The notes beneath the pieces were generated by a model, which was not told the origin of the DNA, did no database searches, and saw only the letters and a program-made list of their open reading frames with translations. Shown piece by piece: positions 11,551 through 23,269 of a DNA stretch of 64,000 nucleotides (positions are counted from its first letter, which is position 1; every line of letters begins with the position of its first letter). The DNA lies in contig SADC01000479.1 in the NCBI GenBank assembly GCA_004194705.1, positions 1 to 64,000 on the forward strand, written 5' to 3'. This DNA comes from Ditylenchus dipsaci. Lineage: Eukaryota > Nematoda > Chromadorea > Rhabditida > Anguinidae. Both the position numbers and the translations under genes were made by a program.

Positions 11551-14500
11551 ATTTTTGGATTTTTTCTATGCAGCAGTTGAATCCCCTGCTGCCATCGCGC
11601 TTGGCAATAAACGCTCAAGCGGCTTGGCCAAAACATTTCTGTTATGTATGCCTCCAGCAAAAATAAAATTACTCCGCTGGTGGACCCAGATATGCAGACC
11701 AGAATACTTCCTGTACGCTTTTAACGTTTTTGGAATTAATAAAGTGTTTATTTTGTTGTGCAGGATGGCTCTCGGGTGAGCAAGTATTTGGACTCAGACA
11801 AGCTGATGACTCACCGGTTCGATGACGCTAGAACTCTGTATGAAGTTGTCAGGAGAGGCGCTAGAGTCTCCAACAATGGCCCGATGCTTGGGTATAGGCT
11901 GAGCAAGGAAGAAGACCCAAAACAGCCATACACTTGGATATCTTACAACCAGGTATATCATGCTCTTTTTAAACACCAATTTTGATTCTTTTGTTCCTTT
12001 AGTTTTCTAGTCCACATTTTGGTGGTCTTTTTTGAGTCAATTAAGGCTGAAACTATCCCAACACATAGGACAGTTGACATCGGGAACAGTTGGCATTACT
12101 GCCAACTATCCACATGGTTTTTATTTCATTGACCTATTTTCGAATAATTTTTTAAATTCTAATTCACTCTAGAAGGCAAAATTTAACAGCATTTTAAAAA
12201 ATGCGTGGTTGCTGAGATGTGATTCAAATAGGAAATTATCATTTGTTTTCATATTTTAGCTTATATCTCAACAACCAAGCACTTTTTCAAATTCTGTTTA
12301 GTGATTCGAATTGCCGAGGAAATTTTGGCTACCAGTGTGAATAAAAAATTTAAAAAATACTTAAAATAGGAATCGTTATTTGAACAAAACCAAGTGGACA
12401 GTCGGCATCGATACCAAATGTCCGATGCTAACTATTTCCGATGCCAACTGTCCTTTAACCCAATAACGAACGCCTGTATCCTAAATAAGCGGTCATTATT
12501 GGGAAAATTTGACTCTTTCAATAATTAATTTTTTTAGAGAATCGGTGTTAGCAACGCCTAAAATGGAAAACACCTTTTTAGCTGCTATAAAAGCTTAACC
12601 CATATTTGATAAAGCGCCATGAAGTTTAACTCGTTCATGAGTTTTTTAACCAATTCTTTTTTTGTGATGAGTGGTTTATGACATCCCAGATGCCAATTGC
12701 TTTTTAATTTAGCTGATCGAAAGGTCAGAGAGAATGGCCAGATCTCTGCGCAACTAGACCAACCAATGGGCAACAAACTTTTATTGGAGTCTACATGCGC
12801 AATAGGCGGAGTGGATATTCGTGGAGCAGGCTTGCTATGCTTCAGCAACGTGATCGTGCCTCTTTATGAAACACTTGGCTTGGATTCCTCACCTATATCA
12901 TTAATCAAGCCAATCTGGAAGTGGTTTTTTGTGATGATCTCAAAGTGTTGCGGGTATGAAATTAATAGAAAACTAGAAAATATATTGTGAAAAGTGAAAA
13001 AATCGGAAAACACCATTTTACTAGTTTGTGAGGGTTGGTGATTCTTTATTTTGGGGTCTACGCCGGAATTTGGCTTGAATGTCGGCGCGCTGGCAATCAT
13101 AGTTGACTATTTTGAAACGGACTACTCATAATTCGCCAAAACGAAATTTGAAAAATCTCCCAGACCCCAAAAGTGCGTAAGGCATTTTTAGTCACAACTT
13201 TTATGCGCTGGCCTCCTCCTGAGCCTAGTTTCGACCCTAAACTTGTTGTTCCAAATAGTAGTTACAGCGATTTTGGGAAGGCCAGATTTATGGGGGGAGG
13301 GTATTCACTAAGTGCGCCGAAATATCATAATATGCCAAACGTGGGTTTCGCCTAAAAATGGGGTGGAGTTTTAATGTTTTCCAATTTTCTGCTAGCCGTC
13401 ATGAATCAATTACCGTATTTCCTCTGAAAAACGCGCCGGCGCGTTTATTTTTTGGATCCCCGAAATCGGAAAAATTTGAGGTCGATCTCAATTTTTTGGG
13501 CGAAAATCCGAAATCCAAAAGCAGAATCGGTAGAGCTCGCGGGAGTTAAGAAAATGAAAAAAACAGATCGAAAAAACATTTCTGCTCCAAGATGCAAACC
13601 TTCAAAGTCAGGGGGGCGCGTTCATTAGAGGGGCGCGTTAATAAGAGGAAATACGGCAACTAGAAGTTTTTGAAAATTTGCTGCAGATTCTCGAAAATAG
13701 TTTGCATTCTAAAAATCTTAAAAAACTTTGGACAAAAAATAAATCCAAAAACTGTTTTTTCTACTGCACGATCTAAGTTATATTCTAATTTGCAGATTTT
13801 TCTCAGCTAAATATCCACATTATTCAGGTTTACTAGAGAGAAAGAGTAAAGAATGCCCTTGTCTGAAACACATAATTTTAATTGCGGCAGAACAATCACA
13901 AGAGTTACACAAAAAAGCGTCAGAAGTGGGAGTGAGCATAAGGACTTTTGAAGAATTTGAGGAGATGGGCGAAACCAGTGGAGACCCATTTCTGCCTCCA
14001 AAACCTGAGGATTTGTGCACATTTCCTATACTTCTGGAACTACTGGAATGCCAAAAGGAGTTATGTTGACGCACGGAAATGTAATTGCTGATTGCACTAC
14101 AATGGACTACTTTAAAACACTCCAAGATAAACCATAAAGTGGGTTTTTGTTTAAAAAATTACTCTAGGATAGAACTAAAATCGTGCGTTGACGTTATTTA
14201 CCTTTTGCCCCAAATCTCTTTTTTTATAAAACCTCATAAAAGCGCTCAAATATTAGTCCCAGTTCCAGATTACCCTGGAACAAGTGCGTAAGGCCTTCAT
14301 TAGTCCGTCCTAACCAGTGATGGGTCCGCCCCGCCCCGGGGCGCCCCAAATGCGCCCCGCACCGCCCCGCACCGCCCCGCCCCGGGCGTGGGGCGGCGCC
14401 GGGGCGGTGGACGGGTTTGCCTCGAGGCGTGGGGTGGTGCCGGGGCATGAAAAAAATAGTCCGGGGCCTAGGGCGAAGGCAGAATTAGGTGCTGGGGCGA

Positions 14501-17500
14501 CGTACGGGGCGCTCGGATTTTTTAAATTTCTCTTAAAACTTTGCAATTTCCAATTCTTTAAATTTTGTAATTTTTTAATCAAATTGTCATTAGAAATCGT
14601 GTAGAAGCATAATAACGGCTTTGAAAAATCTCTGGAACTGCCACATGACCCGGTGCACACCGCCCGAGGCATGGGGCGGTGTGCACCGGGGCGATAGTCT
14701 AGAAAACCTTGGGGCGCGGGCGGTGCCGGGCGATACTCTGGAAACCCTGGGGCGTGAGGCGGTGCTGGAGCAAAAATTGCCTGCTTACCCATCACTGGTC
14801 CTAACATACACTGGCCTATCCCCAAGCCTAAGGCCTAAGTAGTTAGAAGTAAGGGTAGTTCCAGAACGGGACAAAAGGTACATAACGTCGATACCCACTA
14901 AAATCAATGGATCAAACGTTTGTGCAAAAAGTTCATAGAAAAAAAAGTGATTCAAATACAAAGTCGTGACAGTGAACGACCGATAAAAATTATTAGTCTT
15001 TTTGCAATTTTATCCAAATTTTCGGCCGTTCAGTGACCAACAAAGAAATTTGACGCCCGATTATTGCCGGATTTTGATAAATTTGTTTGAAAATCGTAAA
15101 TTAAAAGAGAGAAAAGAGAAGGACTTTCTCTGTCCGCTAATCACTTTTTTGCCCGGAAATTCTTATTCAGTTTAATATTTTTTGTTTTTTCTGAAAAACT
15201 TTTCACATAAAAAATGACTTTTTTGCAGGCGTTTCAAACCAAAAAGACGCTACTCGTTTTTACCAAACACCATCCTCCCCCAAAGCCAGTGTTTTTCTGA
15301 GGACACTTTTTGGACGGGTGAGTGAGAGTGAAAAAGACATTTGTCCTCACGGCCTGTGAGTGAGAGTGAGAATTCTAAAAATTGATAGAATCTCACTAAC
15401 AGTGAGAATTTCACTGAAAATGAGAATCTCAGTAAGAATTAAGCCAAAATTGGAGCTTTTTGAGGGTAAGGACGTTTTTTTTGGCCTGTGAGTGAGAGTG
15501 AGAACAATATTTGTCGTCACAGGCTTTGAGTGAGAGTGATAAACACATTTTTTGTCCTCACAGTCAGTCAGTGAGAATGAGAACTGAAAAAAAACCTGTG
15601 AGTGGAGTGATTGAGATTCTCATCGGAGTGAGCTCAGCAAAACACTGCCCGAAGCTACTCGGTTTGACATCCCTACCTCAATAATTGAACCTACTTGGTT
15701 GTATTATCCGAAAAAAAAATCAACATCAGACTTTCGGCGTCTTCATGCTGTGTACCATATTTTCTGTAAAAAAAGGCTAAAATTCATTTGCGCCCTCAAA
15801 ATGCTTATTTACGCCCTCAAATCAATTATTTACGCCCTCAAATTTGAAAATTGATCAAATGCTCATTTACGCCCTCAAATTGCTCATTTACGCCTCAAAT
15901 TTATTATTTACGCCCTCAAATCGATCAAATTGGGTGGGAATTCCCTATTTTAGATGGCAATATTTTCAGAACTCGAATGTCTGACTGTGTTTAGACTTTC
16001 CAAACCGGTATCTTCAGTTTCCCTGAGCCATTCTGTAGGAGAACGCATGAGGAGCTCACTCGAGCGACCCTGAGAGCCGCAAAAATTTGCACTATATCGA
16101 GGTTCGTACTAAATCGGGGTTCCACTTTCGATACTTTCAAAGACTTTTGACCAAGTCCATCGAACTCGAGGTCGCACTAATCGGGGATTGACTGTACCAG
16201 AGAGAGAGGTAAGTTTTCTCAGGCGGAGGTGCACTGGTGATGGTACCTAGGTGAAGTACCTATGTGGGTACCAAGTGGTCGTCCACTTGGATCAAAATTT
16301 TTTTTAACGTTTTTCATGTTCCGAAACCTGTTTTCTGGATTTATTCGGGCATGCTGAAGATGGTTTGACGGTGGTAAAATGCCGTGTTCTCAAGTATTTT
16401 TTGAGTGTTGTGAAATAATTGATTTTGGTGAAATCAATTATTCACCAAAAACTCAAAATATACTCGAGAACACGGGATTTTACCACTGTCAAACCATCTT
16501 CAGCATGCCCGAATTAGTCCAGAAAACAGGTCTTGGAACATGAAAAATGTAAAAATTTTTATGATATAAGTCGACGATCGGCTGGTTTCGCTGGTTGAGA
16601 CTAAAAAATTTGAATTCCCGCAAAATTTTGGCTAAAATAAGCATTTTCGTCGATTTGAGGGCGTAAAAAAGAAATTTGAGGGCGGTAAATGAGTATTTGA
16701 GGGCGTAAATGAGTAATTTGAGGGCGTAAATAAGCATTTTGATCAATTTCGAATTTGAGGGCGTAAATAATTAATTTGAGGGCGTAAATGAGCATTTTGA
16801 GGGCGCAAATCACCTATAGCCGTAAAAAAATACTTCAAACGGTTTATTCTTAAACCATCCTTTTTCAGGATGTGATGATTAGTTTTCTTCCTCTTGCACA
16901 CATGTTCGAGAGAATTGTTCAGGCTGGATTATATGTGGAAGGTATACATTTGTTAAATTTGCAGGATCAACGTTTCCCAATAATTTGCAGGTGGATCAGT
17001 GGGTTTCTTCGCTGGTGACATCAAATACCTAGCTGAAGATATCCGAGCATTGAGACCAACTGTGATGCCGGTAGTACCCAAAGTGCTGAGCCGGTTCCAC
17101 GACAAGGTGATGACCCAGGTGAACAAGTCCCTTATTTCCAAGCTCCTCTTTCACACTGCCATCAAGTTCAAAAGTTCCGAAAGCAAGAAGTAAGTTGGTG
17201 ACCACCAACTGTAATCCAGTATTTATTATAAATTTATTTCAGATGGATATTCCGCAATGACTCATTCATAGACCGCCTGGTGTTCAAGCCTATACGCAAA
17301 GGGTTGGGTGGAAGAATAAAACTGATGGCTACCGGCTCAGCTCCCATTTCCAATGAACTACTAAACTTTATTCGATGTGCTGTCGGCTGTTTAGTGGTTG
17401 AAGGTTATGGGCAGACGGAATGCGTGGCTGTGTGTTCGGTCAGTTTTTCACTACAGGGACATTTAAGTACAGCCGACTCTGGTACAGCATCACCCCTAAA

Positions 17501-20500
17501 ATTCGTTTCCGCCTAGGATCCGACACTTTTTTTAACGTCCCCTTTTTCAAAAAAGAGCGACATCATAAAGAGAGGCGTATGTCGTTACGGCAAAACTTTT
17601 GCCAGTTGCAAAAATGACCGGCAAAAATGGTAATCCTTGAAATATTTCGGACTTGACATCAAAAAAAAAATCGAAAATAGAGTTTAAAAAGTGTCGACGG
17701 GAACGAACTTCTGGGGGTGGACTGTATATCCATTGAATACACATTTATCTGATCTGCTAGCCTCTTTGAGTGTGAACCAAAAATTAGAATTTTCGGTTTG
17801 TTACAAAGTGGCCACAAGCTGCCGTAATGATGCATCTAAAATGGCTGAAACGCCAATTAGAAACATGGCCTCAAAATGAGCTAAAGTTCTTATATTCGAT
17901 CATCTAACTGAATATATACGTAGCATAGAAAAAAATTCAGGTGACCATTGAAGGAGATTTCATCGCTGGTCATGTGGGGGTGCCATCTCCCTGCAATGCT
18001 ATCAAACTAATGGATGTGCCTGAACTCAACTACTTTGCTAAGAACCAAGTTGGGGAGGTTGTGTGAAAGGTCACAATGTCTTTCAAGGCTACTACAAATG
18101 CCGGAGGAGACGAGAGTCACTTTGGACGAGGATGGTTGGTTGCATACCGGAGATATTGGACAATGGACTGACAGGGGCACTCTTAAAATCATTGACAGAA
18201 AAAAGCACATCTTTAAGTTGTCACAGGTAATTGTTGAATGAAAAGGAGCGGTTAAAGCACTATCCGGAACCTGTGCGCAAAGTACACCCCAAAATTTCAA
18301 AGATTAAAATTTCTCAATATTAATTATAATTTTTTTAAATTTTTAGGTTGGTCAAGTTGATTATGGTGATCGAAATGACGATAACCACCTAGATCAACAT
18401 AATAATTGATTAAATCAGCTAATGCTTTTAAAAATATTGAGAAATTTTCAACCTTTAAAATTTTGGGGCGCACCTTGCGCCCCAAAATTGCGCCTCTTAG
18501 TCGAGTCCAGCGTTTCGAGCCCTGCCAGATCGGACAAGATTAACTTAAATAAAATGTGTGAAAGTTAAGATAATCAATCATTCTTTTTTATTTGTTTTAC
18601 AATAGGAATTTTGACGCTACTGGCTTATACGGGCTTGGAGTTGAGATGCGCACACACACATACCTTAGACACGAATCACTCGAAAGTGACTCTGGATGCA
18701 TGAAAAAACATGCATACCAGAGTTATTTATGCAGTAGGCCCCAGTATTCAAAACTATGTTCAACATCTTTGATTTTACGACCGAAAAGAGTTTCCCCTCT
18801 TCAGGCCTGGGGCTACGAGCCAGAGGCTCAGCCATCCAAAAGTTAAAGGACAACCATCAGGATCCACCCGCTGATAGGTCTGATCAGCTCGGTACTTATA
18901 CTTTTACGTGCACCACAAGTGGGGGTTTGAAAGCGCTTTTACTGCTTAGAGAATTAATACTCTTTGGTACTTATAGGCCTATAGAAGTGGCCCCTGTTTT
19001 GTCCCTTCCCCTCCCAATACAGCCCTTGAACCCTATTTTAATTGCTTTTCTGGTCCTTTTATGGCGAAATTATTGCTTAAAAAGGTGTTTTGACCAATCC
19101 TAAAAATCTTGATTTTTGGGGGGGGGGGGGGTATAAGCCAGTAGGTCCGAGGATTGAGGGGGGGGGGGGGTATAAGAAAGTAGCTGTTTTGGGGGGGGGT
19201 CTATGACAGTAGCGCCGGAATTTGATATTGATATTTGGACCTGTACCTAGGCTTGGCAAATTGTGTTCCGGCGGAATTCGGGATGGGATTTTTCAAAATT
19301 TTCGGGATCGGGATTGCGGGATTGTCATGTGAAAAGGGCCATAGCTTTCATTTAAGCTATCATACAGATAAAAAAGTTCGTATAAAATTAGACCTCAAGT
19401 CTAATAAACATTGAACCATGTCCAATTCGATGCGTTCGACGCTGTCCAATTCGACCATGTCCAATTCGACGCACCAGGTCCATGGGATGCTGCCAAGCCT
19501 AAGTAATTAAACTAAAAAATAGGTTATAAATTAAATCCATGGAAATAATACGAATTTTTTAAATTGGACAGCCCAGCAAAAACATCTTATTGCTCTGTGA
19601 GCCAATTCAATTTTAATTTTCAGGGTGAATACGTGGCTCCAGAAAAAATTGAAAACATATATTCCGCTCAAAGTACGTGGCTCAATGCTTTGTGCATGGA
19701 GAAAGCCTCAAAAGTCGTTTGGTCGGTATTTGTGGTGCCGGAAAGAGAGGTAAACTATTCGGCTTTCTTATCAGCCGTCATATGCCCCAATTCAGCTTAA
19801 TTACAGTGATTCTCGACCTTGCTGCATCCGCATTAAGGTAACGGACAACATCACTCTGGAGGAGCTGTGTGAAAAGCCGGGAGTGAAACAATTAATCCTG
19901 GACGACATCCATGCAATTGGAAAGATGCAGGATTAGCCACTTTTGAACAGGCTAGTTATTTGTAGTGATGGCCATTTGGGCTATTGCGGGTTTGCGGGGC
20001 GGATTTTGGGTGCTAAAATTTTGCGTGCGGGTTTGCGGGGCGGTTTTAGACATTTTTTAAGTGCGGGGCGCTGGCCGGGTTAAAAAAATTTTCTTGCGGG
20101 TCCCGCGTTTAATTGCGGGTGGAACGAAAAAACGGGTCCGCGACGTTTGAGTCCGGGCGTTTGGGTCCCACGGCCGTTTGTGTGCCGGCCGTTTGAGTCC
20201 CGGCCGTTGAGTCCCGGCCGTTTGGGTCCCAGGCGTTTGAGTCCCCGCACAACTATTATTCACTTTCAAAAAAAATGTTTTTGTTTGTGTTAAAGAAATT
20301 GTTCCGTGAATTAAACTGATATTTATATAGAGATCTGATGTTGGATGCTACTACAGAACTGGCCCGAAGAATTGTAAATGGCCTCAGTGACTATTCATCC
20401 GCATTAAAGGTAACGGATGAAGAAAATCAAGATGAAGAAGCGATGAAGAAAATCAACAGCAAGCTGCATTCAGCCTTTACGGTCTACTTCCGGTTACTAC

Positions 20501-22032
20501 GCGTTTGGGCCCCTCCGCATACAATCCATTGAAAATTTTGACTTTTCTAGATTTCTACCTGCCTGCCTTCGGCAGGCAACCTAATTCAATAGGAAGCCCC
20601 TTTGAGGGTAACATGGTCGGGATAAGGGCTGACCCTTAGGGGTACATGGTAGGGATAAGGGCTGACCTTTGATGACCCACATAGCTTTTTCTTGGTGCAG
20701 CACCAGTTCTAATACGTACAACACATCTGCGTTAAATATAAAATTTATAATTGGGGCCCAAATGCGGGGCCAAATGCGGGGGCCAAATGCGGGGGCCCAA
20801 TGCGGGATCAATCTGGGGAGCATTCATTGCTCGGCTGGGCAGTAAAACGGCTGGACCCAAACGCCTGGGACCCAAACGGCCTGGGACCAAACGGCCGGAC
20901 TCAAATGGCCGGGACTCAAACGTCCTGATCCCCGAAAAAACACTTAAAAAAAGTTAATTGTTCAATTGAACAAGTGAAATTTCTTTATACAACCATAACA
21001 ACAAATGTGATTAATAACTGTAGATCACGGAGAGCCTTGCAAGAATAATCAAAATCGATCTTCCATCTTCTCAAAAAGAGCAAGCTTCCAAACGAGAGCA
21101 GACATTCTGAAATAACGGAGACATAACGAGTACATATGATAAAATTCTCTCTATATGACTCATGCTTGCGTACTTTAACAATGGATTTTATCCAGTGTTT
21201 CCTGAAAAAAGTTGTGCGGGGCAACCCGCGCGGTTCTACCCTCCGCGTGCGGGTGGCGGGCGTTCAAAAAAATTTCCAACTGTGGGCGAGGGGCGGGTTT
21301 CAAATTGCCAAAATCGTGCGGCGCGGGTTACCCGCCCGGGTCCGCCCGCGACCATCACTAGTTATTTGTCAAATTGATGAAGGACAATAACGAAAATATA
21401 TAGGCAAGAAACCGAAAGAAAACCAGCTAGAATTAATTAAAGTCGACCCCCGTTATCCGGCACTCCTAGAAGTTCGCTCCCGCTACGAGAGCGTTTGGCT
21501 CAATTTTCGAAATATTTCGACAAATATGATCTGCCAGTATATCTTAAAAAATTGCCAGGATTCTCATTTTAAACGGTTTTTCAAAATATTAAATTAAATA
21601 AATTTTGCCCTAAAGGTTATTGTTATTCTGCACCTGATTTTCAAAAAGGGTGCCGAATAACAGAGGGTCACAATTTTTATGGCAAAATCAAAAAGTTTGG
21701 GAAATGATCGGTTAAAACAAATCCTTGCGATATTCTGAAAAAATTGTGCTTCGGGACTTCGGAAATCGGGACTTGGAAAATTGGGACGAAAATAGTGCAG
21801 GAGCTTAGGATCGAACAAACTTGAGGAGAGTGCCGGCAAAATCAAGTTTGATTGCATCGGATGTTTGTAGCCACAGTTTATTCAAGTTTATTTAGGTGAA
21901 AGACATCTACTTGTGCCACAAAATGTTCACAGTCGGTAATGACCTTCTGACACCCACTTTGAAGACAAAACGTGCCAAGCTTAAGGAACATTTAAGGACC
22001 AGATTGAAGAGATGTACAATGATATCTCTTAA
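11551..22032 (+). CDS. ACSL: Long-chain fatty-acid--CoA ligase, ACSL1/5/6-type
   Basis: Activates long-chain fatty acids to acyl-CoA using ATP, normally on ER or outer mitochondrial membranes. Exons by eye: 11551-11712 (hydrophobic start, then [12 protein letters not shown]), 11764-11952 ([12 protein letters not shown]), 12713-12953 ([24 protein letters not shown]), 13828-about 14138 (AMP-binding [19 protein letters not shown]), 16869-16941 ([14 protein letters not shown]), 16991-17189, 17243-17438 (GYGQTEC), 17941-18226 ([22 protein letters not shown]), 19624-19749 ([10 protein letters not shown]), 19807-19950, 21896-22032 ([12 protein letters not shown], ending EEMYNDIS). Domain order and motifs match the family along its length. 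Several exons (12713, 13828, 17941, 19807, 21896) need 1-base shifts, most simply sequence errors. Introns carry hAT, foldback and other elements. Confidence 0.93.
12045..12470. repeat. Foldback element in ACSL intron
   Basis: Left AGGACAGTTGACATCGG is mirrored by CCGATGCCAACTGTCCT on the right; ACAGTTGGCA-type units repeat in both arms. An inner palindrome with TCAAATAGGAAATTATCA lies between them. Non-coding. Confidence 0.6.
13413..13656. mobile_element. pogo/Tigger-like MITE, CCGTATT family
   Basis: Begins TA/CCGTATTTCCTCT and ends AGAGGAAATACGG. The subterminal GCGCGCC motif is mirrored in the right arm. Closely related internal sequence (AATCGGTAGAGCTCG) occurs at 27711-27945. The right TA is degraded to CA. 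Lies in an ACSL intron. Confidence 0.7.
14315..14797. mobile_element. GC-rich hAT-type MITE with 8-bp TSD
   Basis: The ends CAGTGATGGG and CCCATCACTG are perfect inverted repeats flanked by an exact 8-bp duplication GTCCTAAC (14307-14314, 14798-14805). Arms are strikingly GC-rich, built of GGGGCGGTGCCGGGGC-like units, unlike the AT-rich host. The long open frames here only reflect GC richness. Lies in an ACSL intron. Confidence 0.85.
15287..15647. mobile_element. hAT-type MITE with GTGAGTGAGAGTGAG units
   Basis: Ends CAGTGTTTTTCTGAG and the inverse of CAGTGTTTTGCTGAG are flanked by an 8-bp duplication with one mismatch (CCCAAAGC / CCCGAAGC). The interior is a degenerate array of GTGAGAGTGAGAA units. 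ACSL intron; non-coding. Confidence 0.75.
15775..16821. mobile_element. GGC-foldback, ATTTACGCCCTCAAA arms, 9-bp TSD
   Basis: Left arm 15775-15930 starts GGCTAAAATTCATTTGCGCC and holds about seven units of ATTTACGCCCTCAAAT; right arm 16620-16821 has the same unit inverted and ends TATAGCC. Exact 9-bp duplication GTAAAAAAA flanks it (15766-15774, 16822-16830). A family-A MITE lies inside. The element ends 47 bp before the ACSL exon at 16869. Confidence 0.85.
16266..16598. mobile_element. Inverted-repeat MITE, family A, copy 2 (nested)
   Basis: Starts ACCAAGTGGTCGTCCACTTG. It has the mirrored TTTACCACTGTCAAACCATC arms seen in copy 1, but a decayed right terminus near 16580-16598. Inserted inside the GGC foldback at 15775-16821, so it is younger than that element. 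Confidence 0.65.
18262..18492. repeat. Foldback in ACSL intron
   Basis: TGTGCGCAAAGTACACCCCA with AAATTTCTCAATATT on the left is mirrored by AATATTGAGAAATTT and TTTGGGGCGCACCTTGCGCC on the right. A short internal palindrome includes TTGATCTAGGTGG. Non-coding. Confidence 0.6.
18636..18850. repeat. Double-hairpin/splice-donor repeat, single half
   Basis: On the minus strand it contains the hairpin CTCTGGTATGCATG...CATGCATCCAGAG, the small hairpin TCACTTTCGAGTGA with a TTCG loop, then GTGTCTAAGGTATGTGTG. Same as the right halves at 31190-31290, 32690-32820, 60185-60300 and 63700-63790. Only one half is present here, in an ACSL intron. Confidence 0.65.
19963..21360. mobile_element. hAT-type element, GC-rich ends, 8-bp TSD
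   Basis: Ends TAGTGATGG and CCATCACTA are flanked by exact GTTATTTG (19955-19962, 21361-21368). Arms are GCGGGTTTGCGGGGCG-type, with inner blocks of CCGGCCGTTTGGGTCC-like repeats mirrored around 20750-20930. The core holds an unexplained open frame at 20338-20532. Inserted in an ACSL intron a few bases past the donor. Confidence 0.8.
20338..20532 (+). other. Unrecognised exon-like ORF inside the hAT element
   Basis: Open for 64 codons with balanced composition: begins [15 protein letters not shown], has an acidic run around DEENQDEE, then [14 protein letters not shown]. It looks protein-like rather than random AT- or GC-driven reading, but I cannot assign a family. A 22-bp stretch at 20396 (CATCCGCATTAAAGGTAACG...) nearly repeats one at 19827 in the ACSL exon. 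A captured host exon is one explanation. Confidence 0.3.
21440..21670. repeat. Tigger-like MITE
   Basis: GTCGACCCCCGTTATCCGGCA on the left faces GTGCCGAATAACAGAGGGTCA on the right. These are imperfect inverted repeats resembling the CAGTCGACTC ends of Tigger/pogo MITEs. Lies in the last ACSL intron. Confidence 0.45.
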
Positions 22033-22039
22033 AAAATCA

Positions 22040-23265
22040 AGATATAAACTAGCTGGCGATATTGACACTTTATCCATTCACGGTGTAATTTTTCTGTCTT
22101 TCTTGCAACCTCAAAATATTCTAAGTACTATTTGTTTTTCATCAGTTATAGTTAGACTGTAGTGGCTTCTGCTTGGTGTAGATTGTTCATAGACGTTACA
22201 CATGGGTGCCATTTTGGTGTTGTAATTTAGGTCATAATAGTAAAGTTTCAATGTATTTTCAACAAGGATCATTAATCACTTCACTCATACACAAAACAGA
22301 AAAAGTAAAGCTATATGAAATACAGTGACGACAAGATATAAAATTTTCCAAACAATATTGCAATAACCTCAATATGGCCACACATTGCACAATAAGCCTT
22401 GAATTAAGTCTATCAAAAATATAAAATGTTTCAATTTATTTAACACTTTAAATCACTTTAACTTTTTATCGTATGCCATTTCACGAAAATTTGTTTTCAC
22501 AGATCAACTTGGTTTGCAATAACAATTTTTCTGGTATATAGCCCATCTACAGACCAGGGCAAACCACAGGGGAAATCATAGTTGGTCTACACATGTCAAA
22601 AGAGGAAGAATTCAATAGCCTAAAAGTCGACTTGGTCGCATGTGTTCGATCAACAGCAAAAACATGTGTGCTGACACCATTATATACAAAAAATTTGTTA
22701 GAACGAATTCAGTTGATTTGTAAAACAAATCTTTGTAAAATGGCATACGAAGGAAATCTTTAGCGATCAAAAAATATCAGAAAGATTGACACATGTGTGA
22801 AGTGGAGATAAAATAGAATTATTTGAACCGTATCTCAAAAAAGAGTTCCTACAAATTTCGCAAGAATAAAAAGTTGATGGACTGAAACCGACAAAGTAAA
22901 ATCTTCGCTTTTTGACAAATATACAAAGACAGCTTCACCACCATCTGAAAGCAAAATTGAGAAAGAGAAGTCTATCCATAACGTGGTGGCAATTTTTTAA
23001 ACTACATTAACCAAATTTGTCTAGTACACATGTCGAAGAAGAGAAGAATTCGATAGCCTGGGTACCGCCAACCCACCTAACTGACCAAAAAAAATGGTGG
23101 CAAGAATTTGTCAGAATAGAAAAACAGAACAAGACATACAGAAATATATACACTTTATTTTATGAAAGCACCAACAACAACAATCTATAACAGATAGAAT
23201 ATAGGAATAGATCTAACATGATCGATAATTACAAAGACCAATACCCAACAACAATGAATGATAAG
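22040..23265. other. Intergenic DNA between ACSL and GALNT
   Basis: AT-rich with no recognised gene. A diverged direct repeat of about 35 bp occurs at about 22592 and 23027 (TACACATGTC...AGAATTC...ATAGCCT). The two genes converge here, so both 3' UTRs are expected in this stretch. Confidence 0.4.
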
Positions 23266-23269
23266 GCAA

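Noticed and set aside
14310..14825. 171-codon minus-strand open frame rich in Pro/Ala/Gly
   Set aside because: It lies wholly in the GC-rich hAT MITE; lack of stops follows from composition and no domain is visible.
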